Shown here: positions 9,510-18,851 of the stretch, piece after piece
How the letters are laid out: each line of letters begins with the position of its first letter
Numbering within the stretch: position 1 is the stretch's first letter
Assembly (NCBI GenBank): GCA_016718035.1
Contig: JADKEK010000005.1
Location: forward strand, 317,314-381,313
From: Bacteroidota bacterium
Lineage (GTDB): Bacteria; Bacteroidota; Bacteroidia; Chitinophagales; BACL12
Reading direction: 5' to 3'
Length of the DNA stretch: 64,000 nt
The notes under the pieces: model-generated
Databases searched by the model: none
Seen by the model: only the letters and a program-made list of their open reading frames with translations
Told to the model about the DNA's origin: nothing
Made by a program: the position numbers and the translations under genes

Positions 9510-11558
9510 ATGATGAAAAAATGGATGCGCTGTTTGTTTTTGGTAATGAGTTTAACCGGACTTCAACAGGTTCAGGCACAACCGGATAATAGCGGTAAAA
9601 AAAGCAACTTCTCCGGAAATAATTATTCCAGCTACCTTGCGCATATTGCAGCAGCAAATGCTTCGATGCGTCTTCACGATGGTGCCGAAGCACAACGCTG
9701 GTTAACAACCACTCCCGTTGAATATAGAGGATGGGAATATTACTATTTGAAAAATACCATTCAGGGATATTCGAACTCATTTAATTTATTGTATGAAGCA
9801 AACGAGTTGGATCTTAGTAACGATGGTAAAAAAATGGCTATTGCCGGTTCTGATAGCCTCATTCATATTTGCACTGCTGATGGATTGGTTGAACAAAAAA
9901 CATATAAAGGCCATACCGGTATCGTATATGCAGTAGATTATTTTGGCAACGATACTAAATTAGTTTCTTGCGCTCGCGATTTTACCATTCGCGTTTGGGA
10001 TACACAAAATGACATTCAACTTTGGAAAAAAACAACTAAAGCACAAGGTATTTGTGATGTTGTTGGCAGCCCTGATGGAAAATTAGTTGCACTCAGCTCA
10101 TGGTATCGTGATGAAGACCATAATCATGTTGTGGGATTTATTGAAGTATATGATGCATTTACCGGTGAATTAAAATGGGAAACAACATTTGGCGAAAAAC
10201 CATTGGTGGCAATTACATTTAGTCATGATGGAAAATGGTTAGCTGCAGCGGGATGGAATTGGGCCGTTGCCGTTTGGGATGTTCAAACTAAAGAAAAAAA
10301 ATATGAATTTAACTTTGATGATGTAACTGCCTATTCTGCAATCGACGACCTCGTTTTTTCTGCCGACGATTCCTACTTAATGGCTACCAGCAGAAACACC
10401 ACTGCGCGTGTATGGAATATGTACACCGGCACCATACAGTTCGAATTAAAAGGTCACTCAAATGCTGTGTATGCAGGAGGATTTACTAACGATGGAACAT
10501 TAATGATTACCGGCAGTGCTGATGGTAGTTTAATATTATGGAGTACCGAAACGGGTTTGCCGGTGAACAATTTATTCGGACATCAGAGTGTAATTACAGA
10601 CATCACTATGGCCCCTGATGGAAATACTTTTTATACACTGGCCAATGATAAAACAATAAAAACATGGAGCCTGAAAAATGCAGCACCTTATAGCAATCCC
10701 TCAGGACAAAATGGATATGTGTACGGATTTAATATTTCAAAAGATGATCAATATCTGGTAACACAAGGTGACAATGGCATATTAACCGTTTGGAATAATA
10801 ATGATGGCAGTATTGTAAAACAATTTCCCACTTTTGGCGGAATAATGAATGCTGCTGCAATTAGTCCTGATAATAATTATGTGGTTGGATGCAATTGGGA
10901 AGGGCGAATTAAAGTGTGGGAATTATTCACCGGAAAAAAAGCTATCGAATTTGCAGGAATAAATGCAGGTGTTGTTGGATGTACTTTTAGCCCCGATGGC
11001 AAACAAGTTGCTGTTGCTGCTTATGATAGTACTATTACTATTTGGGACTTAGCATCAGGTGCGCGATTACAGCAATTAAAACACAGCGGTCAAATGTATC
11101 ATGTTACTTATTCGCCGAATGGAAAATATATTGTTGGCTCATCCACAAATGGTGATGTCACTATTTGGTTGAACGATTCATTTACAAAATTGCATGAAGT
11201 AAAAACTTCAAATGGCGCTATATACCAATGTGCCTTTGGTCCGGATAATGTAACTTTTGCTGCTGTAGGGGAGAGTAAAGAAATTTATATTATTGCAGCA
11301 GGCTCAGGCAAAATACTCCGCAAAATTCCAGCCCATAACGAACGCATTTATTCGGTAGCCTGGAGCCCCGATGGCAGTCGTATTGCTACCGGTTCATCCG
11401 ATAATACGGTGCGCTTGTGGGATGTAAATACTGACCAAACCACTTTAATAATTGCGGACTTTAAAGAAGATGTTTATCACGTAATTTTTAGCAACGATAA
11501 TACTGCACTATATGTAAATTCACCGGGTAGTGGATTTAAAAAATATGCCACAAAATGA
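9510..11558 (+). CDS. Exported WD40-repeat protein
   Basis: 682 residues. A signal peptide (cleavage near VQAQ) is followed by a short helical N-terminal section (~45-90, with RGWEYYYLKNT) and then about 13 WD40-type repeats to the C-terminus, e.g. GHTGIVYAVDYF, RDFTIRVWDTQ, GHSNAVYAGGF, DGSLILWST and SSDNTVRLWDVN. That number suggests two beta-propellers. The RGWEY segment before propellers is a recurrent Bacteroidota architecture. WD40 proteins act as binding scaffolds; no catalytic residues are apparent. ATG at 9510 or 9513 may be used. Partners are unknown. Confidence 0.88.
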   Translation: MMKKWMRCLFLVMSLTGLQQVQAQPDNSGKKSNFSGNNYSSYLAHIAAANASMRLHDGAEAQRWLTTTPVEYRGWEYYYLKNTIQGYSNSFNLLYEANELDLSNDGKKMAIAGSDSLIHICTADGLVEQKTYKGHTGIVYAVDYFGNDTKLVSCARDFTIRVWDTQNDIQLWKKTTKAQGICDVVGSPDGKLVALSSWYRDEDHNHVVGFIEVYDAFTGELKWETTFGEKPLVAITFSHDGKWLAAAGWNWAVAVWDVQTKEKKYEFNFDDVTAYSAIDDLVFSADDSYLMATSRNTTARVWNMYTGTIQFELKGHSNAVYAGGFTNDGTLMITGSADGSLILWSTETGLPVNNLFGHQSVITDITMAPDGNTFYTLANDKTIKTWSLKNAAPYSNPSGQNGYVYGFNISKDDQYLVTQGDNGILTVWNNNDGSIVKQFPTFGGIMNAAAISPDNNYVVGCNWEGRIKVWELFTGKKAIEFAGINAGVVGCTFSPDGKQVAVAAYDSTITIWDLASGARLQQLKHSGQMYHVTYSPNGKYIVGSSTNGDVTIWLNDSFTKLHEVKTSNGAIYQCAFGPDNVTFAAVGESKEIYIIAAGSGKILRKIPAHNERIYSVAWSPDGSRIATGSSDNTVRLWDVNTDQTTLIIADFKEDVYHVIFSNDNTALYVNSPGSGFKKYATK

Positions 11559-11620
11559 TAATACTTACTCATTATTTTTATCGTGCTATTTTGTAGTGTT
11601 GCATTTTGTATTTTCGCTGC

Positions 11621-12364
11621 ATGATGACAGAAGCAGCAACCGTTTTTGATAACATCGTTAAGCAACGACGCAGTATGCGTGTTTATGATGCCAACAAACC
11701 ATTTGATGGTGAAGCCGTACATCGCAGCTTGCAGCGTGCTATGTATGCGCCAAATAGCAGTAATATGCAGATGTGGGAATTTTATCGTGTTACTGACCCG
11801 GAAAAAATAAAACAACTTGCTAAATATGCCATGAATCAAAGTGCTGCACGAACTGCACGCGAACTGGTATTGTTTGTTGTTCCTAAAGCGAAATGGAAAC
11901 AACGCGCCAAAGCCAATTTCGAATTTCATCATGCGCGTTATGGCAATAAACCGCTTCACGAGTTATCTAAACGGGAGCAACGCAAATTAAAATATTTTAC
12001 GCGTTTAATGCCTATGTATTATTTCCAGGATTGGCTGGGAATTTGGGGATTGATAAGAAAATTAATTGTCACCATTTCGTCGTTATGGCGACCGGTAGTT
12101 TGGCAGGTAACAAAAAATGATTTGCGTGTAGTTTGTCATAAATCTGCTGCTTTAGCTGCTCAAACATTTATGTTGAGTATGAAAGCGGAGGGATATGACA
12201 CCTGTCCCATGGAAGGTTTTGATTCTATGCGTGTAAAACGCTATTTAAATTTTCCTTCCAGTTATGAAATTAATATGATGATTAGTTGCGGTCCCGGCAC
12301 TGCGGAAGGTATTTATCACGACCAATTCAGAGTAGATGAAAAAGAAATAATTTTTACCGTTTAA
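11621..12364 (+). CDS. Nitroreductase-family protein
   Basis: 247 residues from the ATG at 11621; an upstream TTG at 11606 adds five residues that look non-coding. The N-terminal IVKQRRSMRVYDANKPF and the APNSSNMQMWEFYRV segment are the FMN-binding arginine and asparagine regions of the nitroreductase fold. The C-terminal part has ALAAQTFMLSMKAEGYDTCPMEG, the usual dimer/FMN helix. Such enzymes reduce nitro groups, quinones or flavins with NAD(P)H. An insert at ~115-160 (basic, then tryptophan rich) is longer than in simple members. Substrate cannot be predicted. Confidence 0.88.
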   Translation: MMTEAATVFDNIVKQRRSMRVYDANKPFDGEAVHRSLQRAMYAPNSSNMQMWEFYRVTDPEKIKQLAKYAMNQSAARTARELVLFVVPKAKWKQRAKANFEFHHARYGNKPLHELSKREQRKLKYFTRLMPMYYFQDWLGIWGLIRKLIVTISSLWRPVVWQVTKNDLRVVCHKSAALAAQTFMLSMKAEGYDTCPMEGFDSMRVKRYLNFPSSYEINMMISCGPGTAEGIYHDQFRVDEKEIIFTV

Positions 12365-12521
12365 GGGAGATGTAATTAATTCAACAAAATTTAGTGTGTA
12401 ATTTTTTTCATCTTTCTGGAAATGTCTGCGCTACAAAATCTCTAATTCTGCAACATCATTCCAGGACGCTGTCCGACGCAATCCATATACAAAAAACACC
12501 AAATTTGAATTTACCCGACAT

Positions 12522-12554
12522 AAAAAAAGCGGATAGTCATTCAACCATCCGCTT
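12522..12554 (-). terminator. Rho-independent terminator for PorP/SprF gene
   Basis: Perfect 8-bp stem (AAGCGGAT at 12527-12534 with ATCCGCTT at 12547-12554) around a 12-nt loop. On the minus strand the stem is followed by a run of seven T (complement of 12522-12528). It lies 20 nt after the stop of the minus-strand gene ending at 12574. Confidence 0.8.
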
Positions 12555-12573
12555 AAATAGTATTTATAATATT

Positions 12574-13611
12574 TTAGAATCGAGGGCAGTCAATTGGTTT
12601 TTGTTTAGGATTTACATCTAAACATCCCCAATACACTAAAGAAAATTCAATACCACCACGATAATTTGTAACTGCAGATAATCCTGAAATATTTACATCA
12701 TAACTCAACCCAAAGTTGATGTTATTGTAATCAAGTCCAAGATTAATGATAATAGCATCTGCAACATCAATATCGTCTGTTGAGCGGTAATGTGCACCAA
12801 CGTATGCCATAGAAACACCTTTTTCAAGTTGGAATCCAACATCTGCACCCGTGTTCATTTGTACGTTTGAACCTTGTGTTTGTTGCATGAATAAATAGGA
12901 AGGTATTAACACAGTGTTTTTACCAATTCCAATTTTGAATGAACCATAACCTAAATAATGTGCATTGATTTTGTTATCGTTGGCATTATAAAATGATTCA
13001 GTTGGTTCACTTAAATGGAAATAAGCACCGCCAATTTGCATGGCGAATTTATTCGAGAAACGACTTCTCCAGTTAGCACCGGCATTAATATCTAAATAAG
13101 AAAAATTGTCATCTCCATATTCTCCACTTGGTAATGTTGGATCAACTCCGTTATTCCCAATTTGTGATTCAAAAATTAATTTGCCATAATCTACGCGTTT
13201 TTGCACTAAACCCAATTGGCCACCAACTGATAAATAATGGTTTTCATCACCTAATTTTTGGTGATAAGCAAATGAACCCATGATGGTCATATTGGTTAAA
13301 GCACCGTCTCCGGAAATATCGTTGTAAATCATTGCTCCAACTCCTACAATATTGCCATCCAATTTATTTCTCCATAAACCGGCATCAAAAGAACCGGCAA
13401 AAGTTTGATATGAAGCCGGACCAACAGCACTTGCCCATTGGTTACGGTAATTGAGCACGCCTCGGTAAGTACAAGGTGTTAACCCCGTAAGCGCCGGATT
13501 GAGCGTGAGTGGTGACTGAGAATATTGCGAAAAGTGAATATCCTGAGCGGAGGAGCTTATTGCGATTAGTGCGCAAAAAAGGCTTAAGACTATTCTATTC
13601 ATACTGTTCAT
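12574..13611 (-). CDS. PorP/SprF-family type IX secretion membrane protein
   Basis: 345 residues with signal peptide (LFCALIAISSSAQ). The mature start DIHFSQYSQSPLTLNPALTG is diagnostic of the PorP/SprF family, followed by YRNQWAS and a series of alternating beta strands predicted to form an outer-membrane barrel. Family members partner with individual T9SS type B cargo for export and anchoring. Two such cargo proteins lie at 1286-6704, although they are not adjacent. The start may be the ATG at 13611 or at 13602; the second gives a better spaced leader after the promoter. The gene is monocistronic, with its own promoter and terminator. Confidence 0.9.
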   Translation of the reverse strand: MNSMNRIVLSLFCALIAISSSAQDIHFSQYSQSPLTLNPALTGLTPCTYRGVLNYRNQWASAVGPASYQTFAGSFDAGLWRNKLDGNIVGVGAMIYNDISGDGALTNMTIMGSFAYHQKLGDENHYLSVGGQLGLVQKRVDYGKLIFESQIGNNGVDPTLPSGEYGDDNFSYLDINAGANWRSRFSNKFAMQIGGAYFHLSEPTESFYNANDNKINAHYLGYGSFKIGIGKNTVLIPSYLFMQQTQGSNVQMNTGADVGFQLEKGVSMAYVGAHYRSTDDIDVADAIIINLGLDYNNINFGLSYDVNISGLSAVTNYRGGIEFSLVYWGCLDVNPKQKPIDCPRF

Positions 13612-13626
13612 CGTGGATTATCCTTC

Positions 13627-13657
13627 CAAAGTTAATAAAATCCTGTATTCCACACAA
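13627..13657 (-). promoter_or_regulatory. Bacteroidota promoter for PorP/SprF gene
   Basis: Minus-strand TAACTTTG (-7 box, 13627-13634) matches TAnnTTTG exactly, with TTG (-33, 13655-13657) 20 nt upstream, within the usual spacing. The -7 box ends 15 nt before the first ATG. Confidence 0.65.
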
Positions 13658-13718
13658 AATTAACAAGAGTATTTGTCATATTGGGGTAAAGCTTTGCAGG
13701 AGCAACTAGGGTAGAAGT

Positions 13719-13733
13719 GCCCAAAAAGTGGGC
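13719..13733 (-). terminator. Short hairpin downstream of sulfatase array
   Basis: GCCCA and TGGGC arms separated by five bases, about 40 nt after the last sulfatase stop on the minus strand. There is no T-run behind it, so it is a weak candidate terminator. Confidence 0.3.
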
Positions 13734-13771
13734 TAAACCCTTTAAATACAACGACTTATACACCAAAATCC

Positions 13772-16300
13772 TTACCTAACCACTATGAAAGGTGTCGTAG
13801 AATTTACTTCTGCGGTCTGCAAATTTAACAGATACATGCCCTGTTTGAAGTCCGAAATGTCAATTTTACAGGTAAAACCATAGTTACCATTCAGGTAGCG
13901 GTTGGCCAAAATTTCCTGACCGGCTAAATCATATATTGTTACAGAGGCAAATTCTGTAACCATTGGAAATAATACATTGATATTACTATTCGCAGGATTT
14001 GGGAAAACTTGCACCAAATCTTCGGGCAGCGTAATATTTGTGTCTAAAGTAATATTTTGGGTAAATGAAGTTACACAACTATCGTTACCATAAGTGGCAT
14101 AATTGGTAATTAAATATGTGCCTGGTGTTGCGTAAGTATAAGGTGCCGGAATTGTTTCTTCAATAATAACACCATCACCAAAATCCCACCAGGTATCGAG
14201 ATAAGTTCCGGTAATAGCATAATCTAATATCTGAACAGTAAGACCGGATAAATTAATTACATTAAAAGTAGCATTTGGAATATTAGCACCATTTAAAAAA
14301 TAATATTGTAAATCAAACCCTGCAACAATATCATTGTCGGGATTTAACATTTCGATATAAAATACAATACGTTCATTAGCTGCATATTCAGCATCGCTTA
14401 ATAATTGTAAATCAAATGATATCGTTTCACCGTACATCACATCGTCTGTAATATTATTTGACCATTTATAAATATAATCTGCAGGTGGAGAGATTATTAA
14501 TCCTGTTGTATCATAAATCGTAAACGTTAATAATAAAGTATCATCATGCGCAGCAAAACAATCAGGTGAAACAGAGTTCATAACCAACTTAAATGTTCTA
14601 TCCATATAAAGTGCTGAATCGGGCATCCACTGATTGAGATAATGCACAAGCGGAATATAGTCAGGGTTGCTGATTAAATTATTCCATTCATAAGGATCTG
14701 TTTCTCTGTTAACACCAATTTCATATAATTCTTCTTCAAAAGAAACATTAGTAGAATCGCAATAGCTAACACCAAAGGCGCCATCATTATTTTGGCGATA
14801 ACGGATATAATGCCATCTATCGTTGCGCACCGAATGATGCGGATAACAAGAACCATTACCTATATTTTTTTTGTAAGTAGTTAAGGCGGGATATTCAAAT
14901 TGTAATTCCGGTCCATCTAATAAATCAATTAAACTTAACCCATCTAAATAATCACTGCCATCAGGTTTTGTGGGATATTGCACATCAGCTAAATCACAAA
15001 CCGTTGGAAAAATATCAACTAGTGTTACTGTTTGGCGCACTACTCTGTTGCCCGGTTTAGACGGGTCGGCAATTAATAGCGGCACGCGGGTATCAGGCTC
15101 CCATAATGTCCATTTTGTCCAATGTCTTTTTTCGCCTAAGGAATATCCATTATCACTCAGTAAAACAATTATCGTATTTTCTTTTATTTCAGGATGTGCA
15201 TTTAACGCATCCATTACACGACCAATTTGTGCATCTATATATTGCACTGCAGCAATATAATTCATCTGGTAATTTGCTTTTGCTGTTTCAAACAAAATAG
15301 CTTCGCGGTCAGCATCGGTTAATAAATCGTCAATTACCGGTAATGTTGTAAGTCCATCAATCCAGGATTCAATTTGATCGTATACACCACCATTATCGGC
15401 CATTTTGCTCGCAATTCCTCCATCCAGTAAAGTGTAATAATCGTTATACATCGGCTCAGGTTGCGGAGGCATAACAATACCATTATATGGAAAAGTATTT
15501 ACCGGATAATTATAAGGAATATCGAAAGGTTCTGCATAAATATCATTAACATAATCAGAAGGAAAATATTTTTGTGGAATATATCTTTCGGAATGTGGTC
15601 GATATAATCCTAGTCCTAAAAAAAACGGATTACCACAAGTATTGGCTGTGCCATCGGCAATAGATTCAATAAATGCTATTGCGGAATCAGCAGCTTTGTA
15701 ATCTTCAAGTATAGTTTCTAACGAATCGGGAATCATTCCCCAATCGAAATAATTGCCAAAAGCATAAGACGATAACATTTCTAATGTACTGTCTTCATCT
15801 TCAAAAAACACCATGTTATTCCATGATAATTTCTTTTCACATAAAGCTACACTGTCAGGTTTATCAAAATCGTTGCTGCTGGGGTTGTGAAATAGTTTGT
15901 TAATACCGTAAGTAAAGTATCCACCTGAGTCTTTTAAAATTTCAGGAAGTGAATAAACTAACTCATTGTTTTTTTCAGCTGTAAAATTCTCTCTGAATTT
16001 ATTTACATAATCATCGTTGTTATACACTTGTGTATAGGCTAAGTCTTTCCCGCTAAAAAAACTAGTTCGAGATGGAGCGCAACCAGCGGCATTGCTGTAA
16101 CTATTTAAAAATAGTGTTCCTTGTTCGGCAATAGCTTTAATATTAGGTGTGGTAAGTTGTGGTTGGTCGGTATATCCATCTATGTAATCGTTAAGGTCGT
16201 CGATTACTATAAAAATAAAATTAGGTTTATCACCAGCCTGTGCAGCTAATTTTGCTGCAGAACAAAAAAATAAAACAATCAGGACAAAGGTGTTTCGCAT
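13772..16300 (-). CDS. Secreted sulfatase, last gene of five-gene array (T9SS type A)
   Basis: 842 residues. Signal peptide (to about residue 20); sulfatase domain (~25-560) resembling iduronate-2-sulfatase-type enzymes; a beta domain (~590-690); a PKD-like module with WWDFGDG (~700-760); and a T9SS type A sorting domain (VFPNPANSNINVLF to the end). Catalytic features: metal ligands D34-D35 in FIVIDDLND, the formylglycine cysteine C74 in CAPSR, and SDNGYSLGEKRHW, the second metal/active-site segment. The cysteine must be converted to formylglycine by a maturase that is not in the window. It starts 2 nt after the stop of the preceding sulfatase, so the two are co-transcribed. Sulfate-ester hydrolysis is expected; the sulfated substrate is unknown. 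Confidence 0.93.
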   Translation of the reverse strand: MRNTFVLIVLFFCSAAKLAAQAGDKPNFIFIVIDDLNDYIDGYTDQPQLTTPNIKAIAEQGTLFLNSYSNAAGCAPSRTSFFSGKDLAYTQVYNNDDYVNKFRENFTAEKNNELVYSLPEILKDSGGYFTYGINKLFHNPSSNDFDKPDSVALCEKKLSWNNMVFFEDEDSTLEMLSSYAFGNYFDWGMIPDSLETILEDYKAADSAIAFIESIADGTANTCGNPFFLGLGLYRPHSERYIPQKYFPSDYVNDIYAEPFDIPYNYPVNTFPYNGIVMPPQPEPMYNDYYTLLDGGIASKMADNGGVYDQIESWIDGLTTLPVIDDLLTDADREAILFETAKANYQMNYIAAVQYIDAQIGRVMDALNAHPEIKENTIIVLLSDNGYSLGEKRHWTKWTLWEPDTRVPLLIADPSKPGNRVVRQTVTLVDIFPTVCDLADVQYPTKPDGSDYLDGLSLIDLLDGPELQFEYPALTTYKKNIGNGSCYPHHSVRNDRWHYIRYRQNNDGAFGVSYCDSTNVSFEEELYEIGVNRETDPYEWNNLISNPDYIPLVHYLNQWMPDSALYMDRTFKLVMNSVSPDCFAAHDDTLLLTFTIYDTTGLIISPPADYIYKWSNNITDDVMYGETISFDLQLLSDAEYAANERIVFYIEMLNPDNDIVAGFDLQYYFLNGANIPNATFNVINLSGLTVQILDYAITGTYLDTWWDFGDGVIIEETIPAPYTYATPGTYLITNYATYGNDSCVTSFTQNITLDTNITLPEDLVQVFPNPANSNINVLFPMVTEFASVTIYDLAGQEILANRYLNGNYGFTCKIDISDFKQGMYLLNLQTAEVNSTTPFIVVR

Positions 16301-16302
16301 GT

Positions 16303-18825
16303 TTAGTTGTGTTGTGCTACCACAAAAATACCTGTTTCCTGAAAATCTTCCTGTTTTAACACCAGGAAATATACACCGGAAGGTAAAAACTGAGTAGAAA
16401 TTTGCATAAAAGGATAGTCTGCTGCTGTTGTTGTTTTTTGATAGACTAAATTGCCCAAAGCATCTGTAATAAATACAACGCCAGCAGTATCGTAAACATT
16501 TGTAAATATGCTAATCAAATCGCTAGCGGGGTTTGGGTAGATGATTATATTTCCCTTACCTTCAAATTGTTCAACTCCGGAAATGATTGATCGACTGAAG
16601 CTAATTAAACATTCAGCCTCATTTCCATATTGTGCATAACAGGTTATATTAAATGCACCTGAGCTGTCATAGGTATAAATGCCTGGATTTAAAGTATGTA
16701 AAATTGTTCCATCACCCATATCCCACCAAATATCGGAATACACGCCACTTATTGAAAAATCCAAAATTTGAATCGAATAATCATCAATTTGCACAGTATT
16801 AAAACTTATTGTCGGTTGCGTTAATGTATTTATCTGTATTGTTCTAGTATCTAAGGCGTAAATGATATTATTTATTGTGTCTACCATTTTAGCATAAATT
16901 AGCATTTCTGAATTGGCATTAAATGTTGCAGCATCGATTACATTGAACGGAAACAAAATATTATTTCCAGTAAATGTTTCATCAGAAAGATTAACTGACC
17001 AAACATAATTAAATCCGGGAGGCGGTGAAATACTATTACCAATGGTGTCAAATAAATCGAAATGCAATAAAATACTATCCTCATAACCATATAAACATGG
17101 GTCGCTAATATCGCTAATGCGCAATGCATAAGTTGCATCAAGATACAATGGGCCATCTGGCAGCCATTGTTGTAAATATTCCACTACATCGGCATAATCA
17201 TCGTTTGTTATTAAATTATTCCACTCGTATGGATCCACTTCGCGGTACTTGCCAATTTCATATAATTCTTCTTCAAAATAAGAAGAGTCTGCATCACATT
17301 CATCATAAGGGTCGCCGCCATCAGATGCATAACGGATGTATTTAAATTTTTCGGACCTGACAGCTAATTGTGGAAAACAAGAACCTTCTTTATTGTCTTC
17401 AGATTCAAAACTAATCAACACAGGTCGTTCCCAGTTGTTATCCGGATTGTCTAAAATGGGCACTATACTTTTGCCATCTAAATAATTACTACCATCTTCG
17501 AATGTTGGCAAAGGTGTTCCTGTTAATTCGCAAATGGTTGGATATAAATCCAATAAACTTACTGTCTGATCACAAATATTATTACTACCACGTTTTGGGT
17601 CGTAAATAATAAACGGCACTCTTACATCAGGTTCCCATAGGCTGCGTTTAAACCAATGGTGTTTTTCACCAAAAGAAAATCCATTATCACCTGCAAAAAT
17701 AATGATGGTATTTGCCATGAGTTCAGGCTCCGAATTTAAATACTCCAACAACCTGCCAACCTGTGCATCTATAAATTGAATGCCCGCCATATATGCCATA
17801 ATTGCATTAGCTCTAGTGCTTTCATATAATATTTCTGCTCTTGCAGAATCGCTCAAACCCGGATCAATTACCGGCATAGGATCCAACGTGTCGCAAAATA
17901 GTTGCAGACTGGCTTCTATATCAGCCTGCCCTTCAGAAATAACCTTGCCAAGTGGCCCCAGGTTATTATAATCGTTCCATCTAATTTCCGGTTGTGGTGG
18001 CATAATAATGCCGTTGGTTGGAAAAGTATCAGCAGGATAATTGTATGGAATATTAAACGTATCTGCATAAAAATCTTTGATATAATCTGCAGGAAAATAT
18101 TTTTCGGGTACATATAAATCCAGGTGAGGCAAATCAAAACCAATCGACATAAAAAATGCGCTATCACATAAGGCTAAATCTCCATCCACAATATCTTTAA
18201 AAATTTTGATAGCGGTGTCCACAGCTCTGAAATCTTTTAAATCTTCTTCCAAACTATCGGGTAAAATTCCCCAGTTCATTTCTTGTAATCCGCTGTTATA
18301 GATTTCCATTTCGGTTAGCAACCATGCAAAATCGTTGAACGAAGTTGCTCTACTCCACGATAATGTTTTTAAGCAAGGATCGGAAATGACATTGTCAAAA
18401 TCTTTATTAAATGCATCGTGAAATACTTTATTTACACTTATCGTATAATACCCGCCGGCATCTTTTAAATGTTCGGGTAATGTAATTACTTCTTCATTAT
18501 TATTTGCTTCGGTAAAATTATCTCTGAATTCATCCAAATAATTGTTATTATCATAAACTTGGGTATATAATAAATCTTTACCGCTTAAAAAACTTGTTCT
18601 TGAAGGCCCGCAAACGGGTGCATTACAAAACGCATTGGTAAATAAATATCCGTTGTCGGCAATACTTTTAATGTTTGGTGTTTGAATTTGAGGATGCCCT
18701 TCAAATCCTTCAATGTAATCGTTTAGATCATCTACAACTATAAAAAGTATGTTTGGCTTGGCGACATCTTGTGCCTGAAGCGCTGCCTGCAGTAGAGTGA
18801 AAAGAATTAAGATTGTTTTTTTCAT
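16303..18825 (-). CDS. Secreted sulfatase, fourth gene of array (T9SS type A)
   Basis: 840 residues from the ATG at 18825 (MKKTILILFTLLQ, a clean signal peptide); a TTG 12 nt upstream is less likely. Sulfatase domain with D32-D33 in FIVVDDLND, formylglycine cysteine C72 in CGPSR, and GDNGFSFGEKHHW. The LPEHLKDAGGYYTISVNKVFH segment resembles iduronate-2-sulfatases. C-terminal beta domain, PKD-like module (IWWDMGDG) and type A sorting domain (IIYPNPASDLISIF). The paralogue shares layout and segment order with its four neighbours. It lies 26 nt after the preceding gene. The glycine after the catalytic cysteine, where some copies have alanine or cysteine, is tolerated in this family. Confidence 0.93.
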   Translation of the reverse strand: MKKTILILFTLLQAALQAQDVAKPNILFIVVDDLNDYIEGFEGHPQIQTPNIKSIADNGYLFTNAFCNAPVCGPSRTSFLSGKDLLYTQVYDNNNYLDEFRDNFTEANNNEEVITLPEHLKDAGGYYTISVNKVFHDAFNKDFDNVISDPCLKTLSWSRATSFNDFAWLLTEMEIYNSGLQEMNWGILPDSLEEDLKDFRAVDTAIKIFKDIVDGDLALCDSAFFMSIGFDLPHLDLYVPEKYFPADYIKDFYADTFNIPYNYPADTFPTNGIIMPPQPEIRWNDYNNLGPLGKVISEGQADIEASLQLFCDTLDPMPVIDPGLSDSARAEILYESTRANAIMAYMAGIQFIDAQVGRLLEYLNSEPELMANTIIIFAGDNGFSFGEKHHWFKRSLWEPDVRVPFIIYDPKRGSNNICDQTVSLLDLYPTICELTGTPLPTFEDGSNYLDGKSIVPILDNPDNNWERPVLISFESEDNKEGSCFPQLAVRSEKFKYIRYASDGGDPYDECDADSSYFEEELYEIGKYREVDPYEWNNLITNDDYADVVEYLQQWLPDGPLYLDATYALRISDISDPCLYGYEDSILLHFDLFDTIGNSISPPPGFNYVWSVNLSDETFTGNNILFPFNVIDAATFNANSEMLIYAKMVDTINNIIYALDTRTIQINTLTQPTISFNTVQIDDYSIQILDFSISGVYSDIWWDMGDGTILHTLNPGIYTYDSSGAFNITCYAQYGNEAECLISFSRSIISGVEQFEGKGNIIIYPNPASDLISIFTNVYDTAGVVFITDALGNLVYQKTTTAADYPFMQISTQFLPSGVYFLVLKQEDFQETGIFVVAQHN

Positions 18826-18851
18826 GAGTGTTTGCAAATTGTAATTTACAA

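Noticed and set aside
12394..12621. Plus-strand frame of 75 codons
   Set aside because: It crosses a clear terminator and the end of the PorP/SprF gene, and its product has no recognisable feature.
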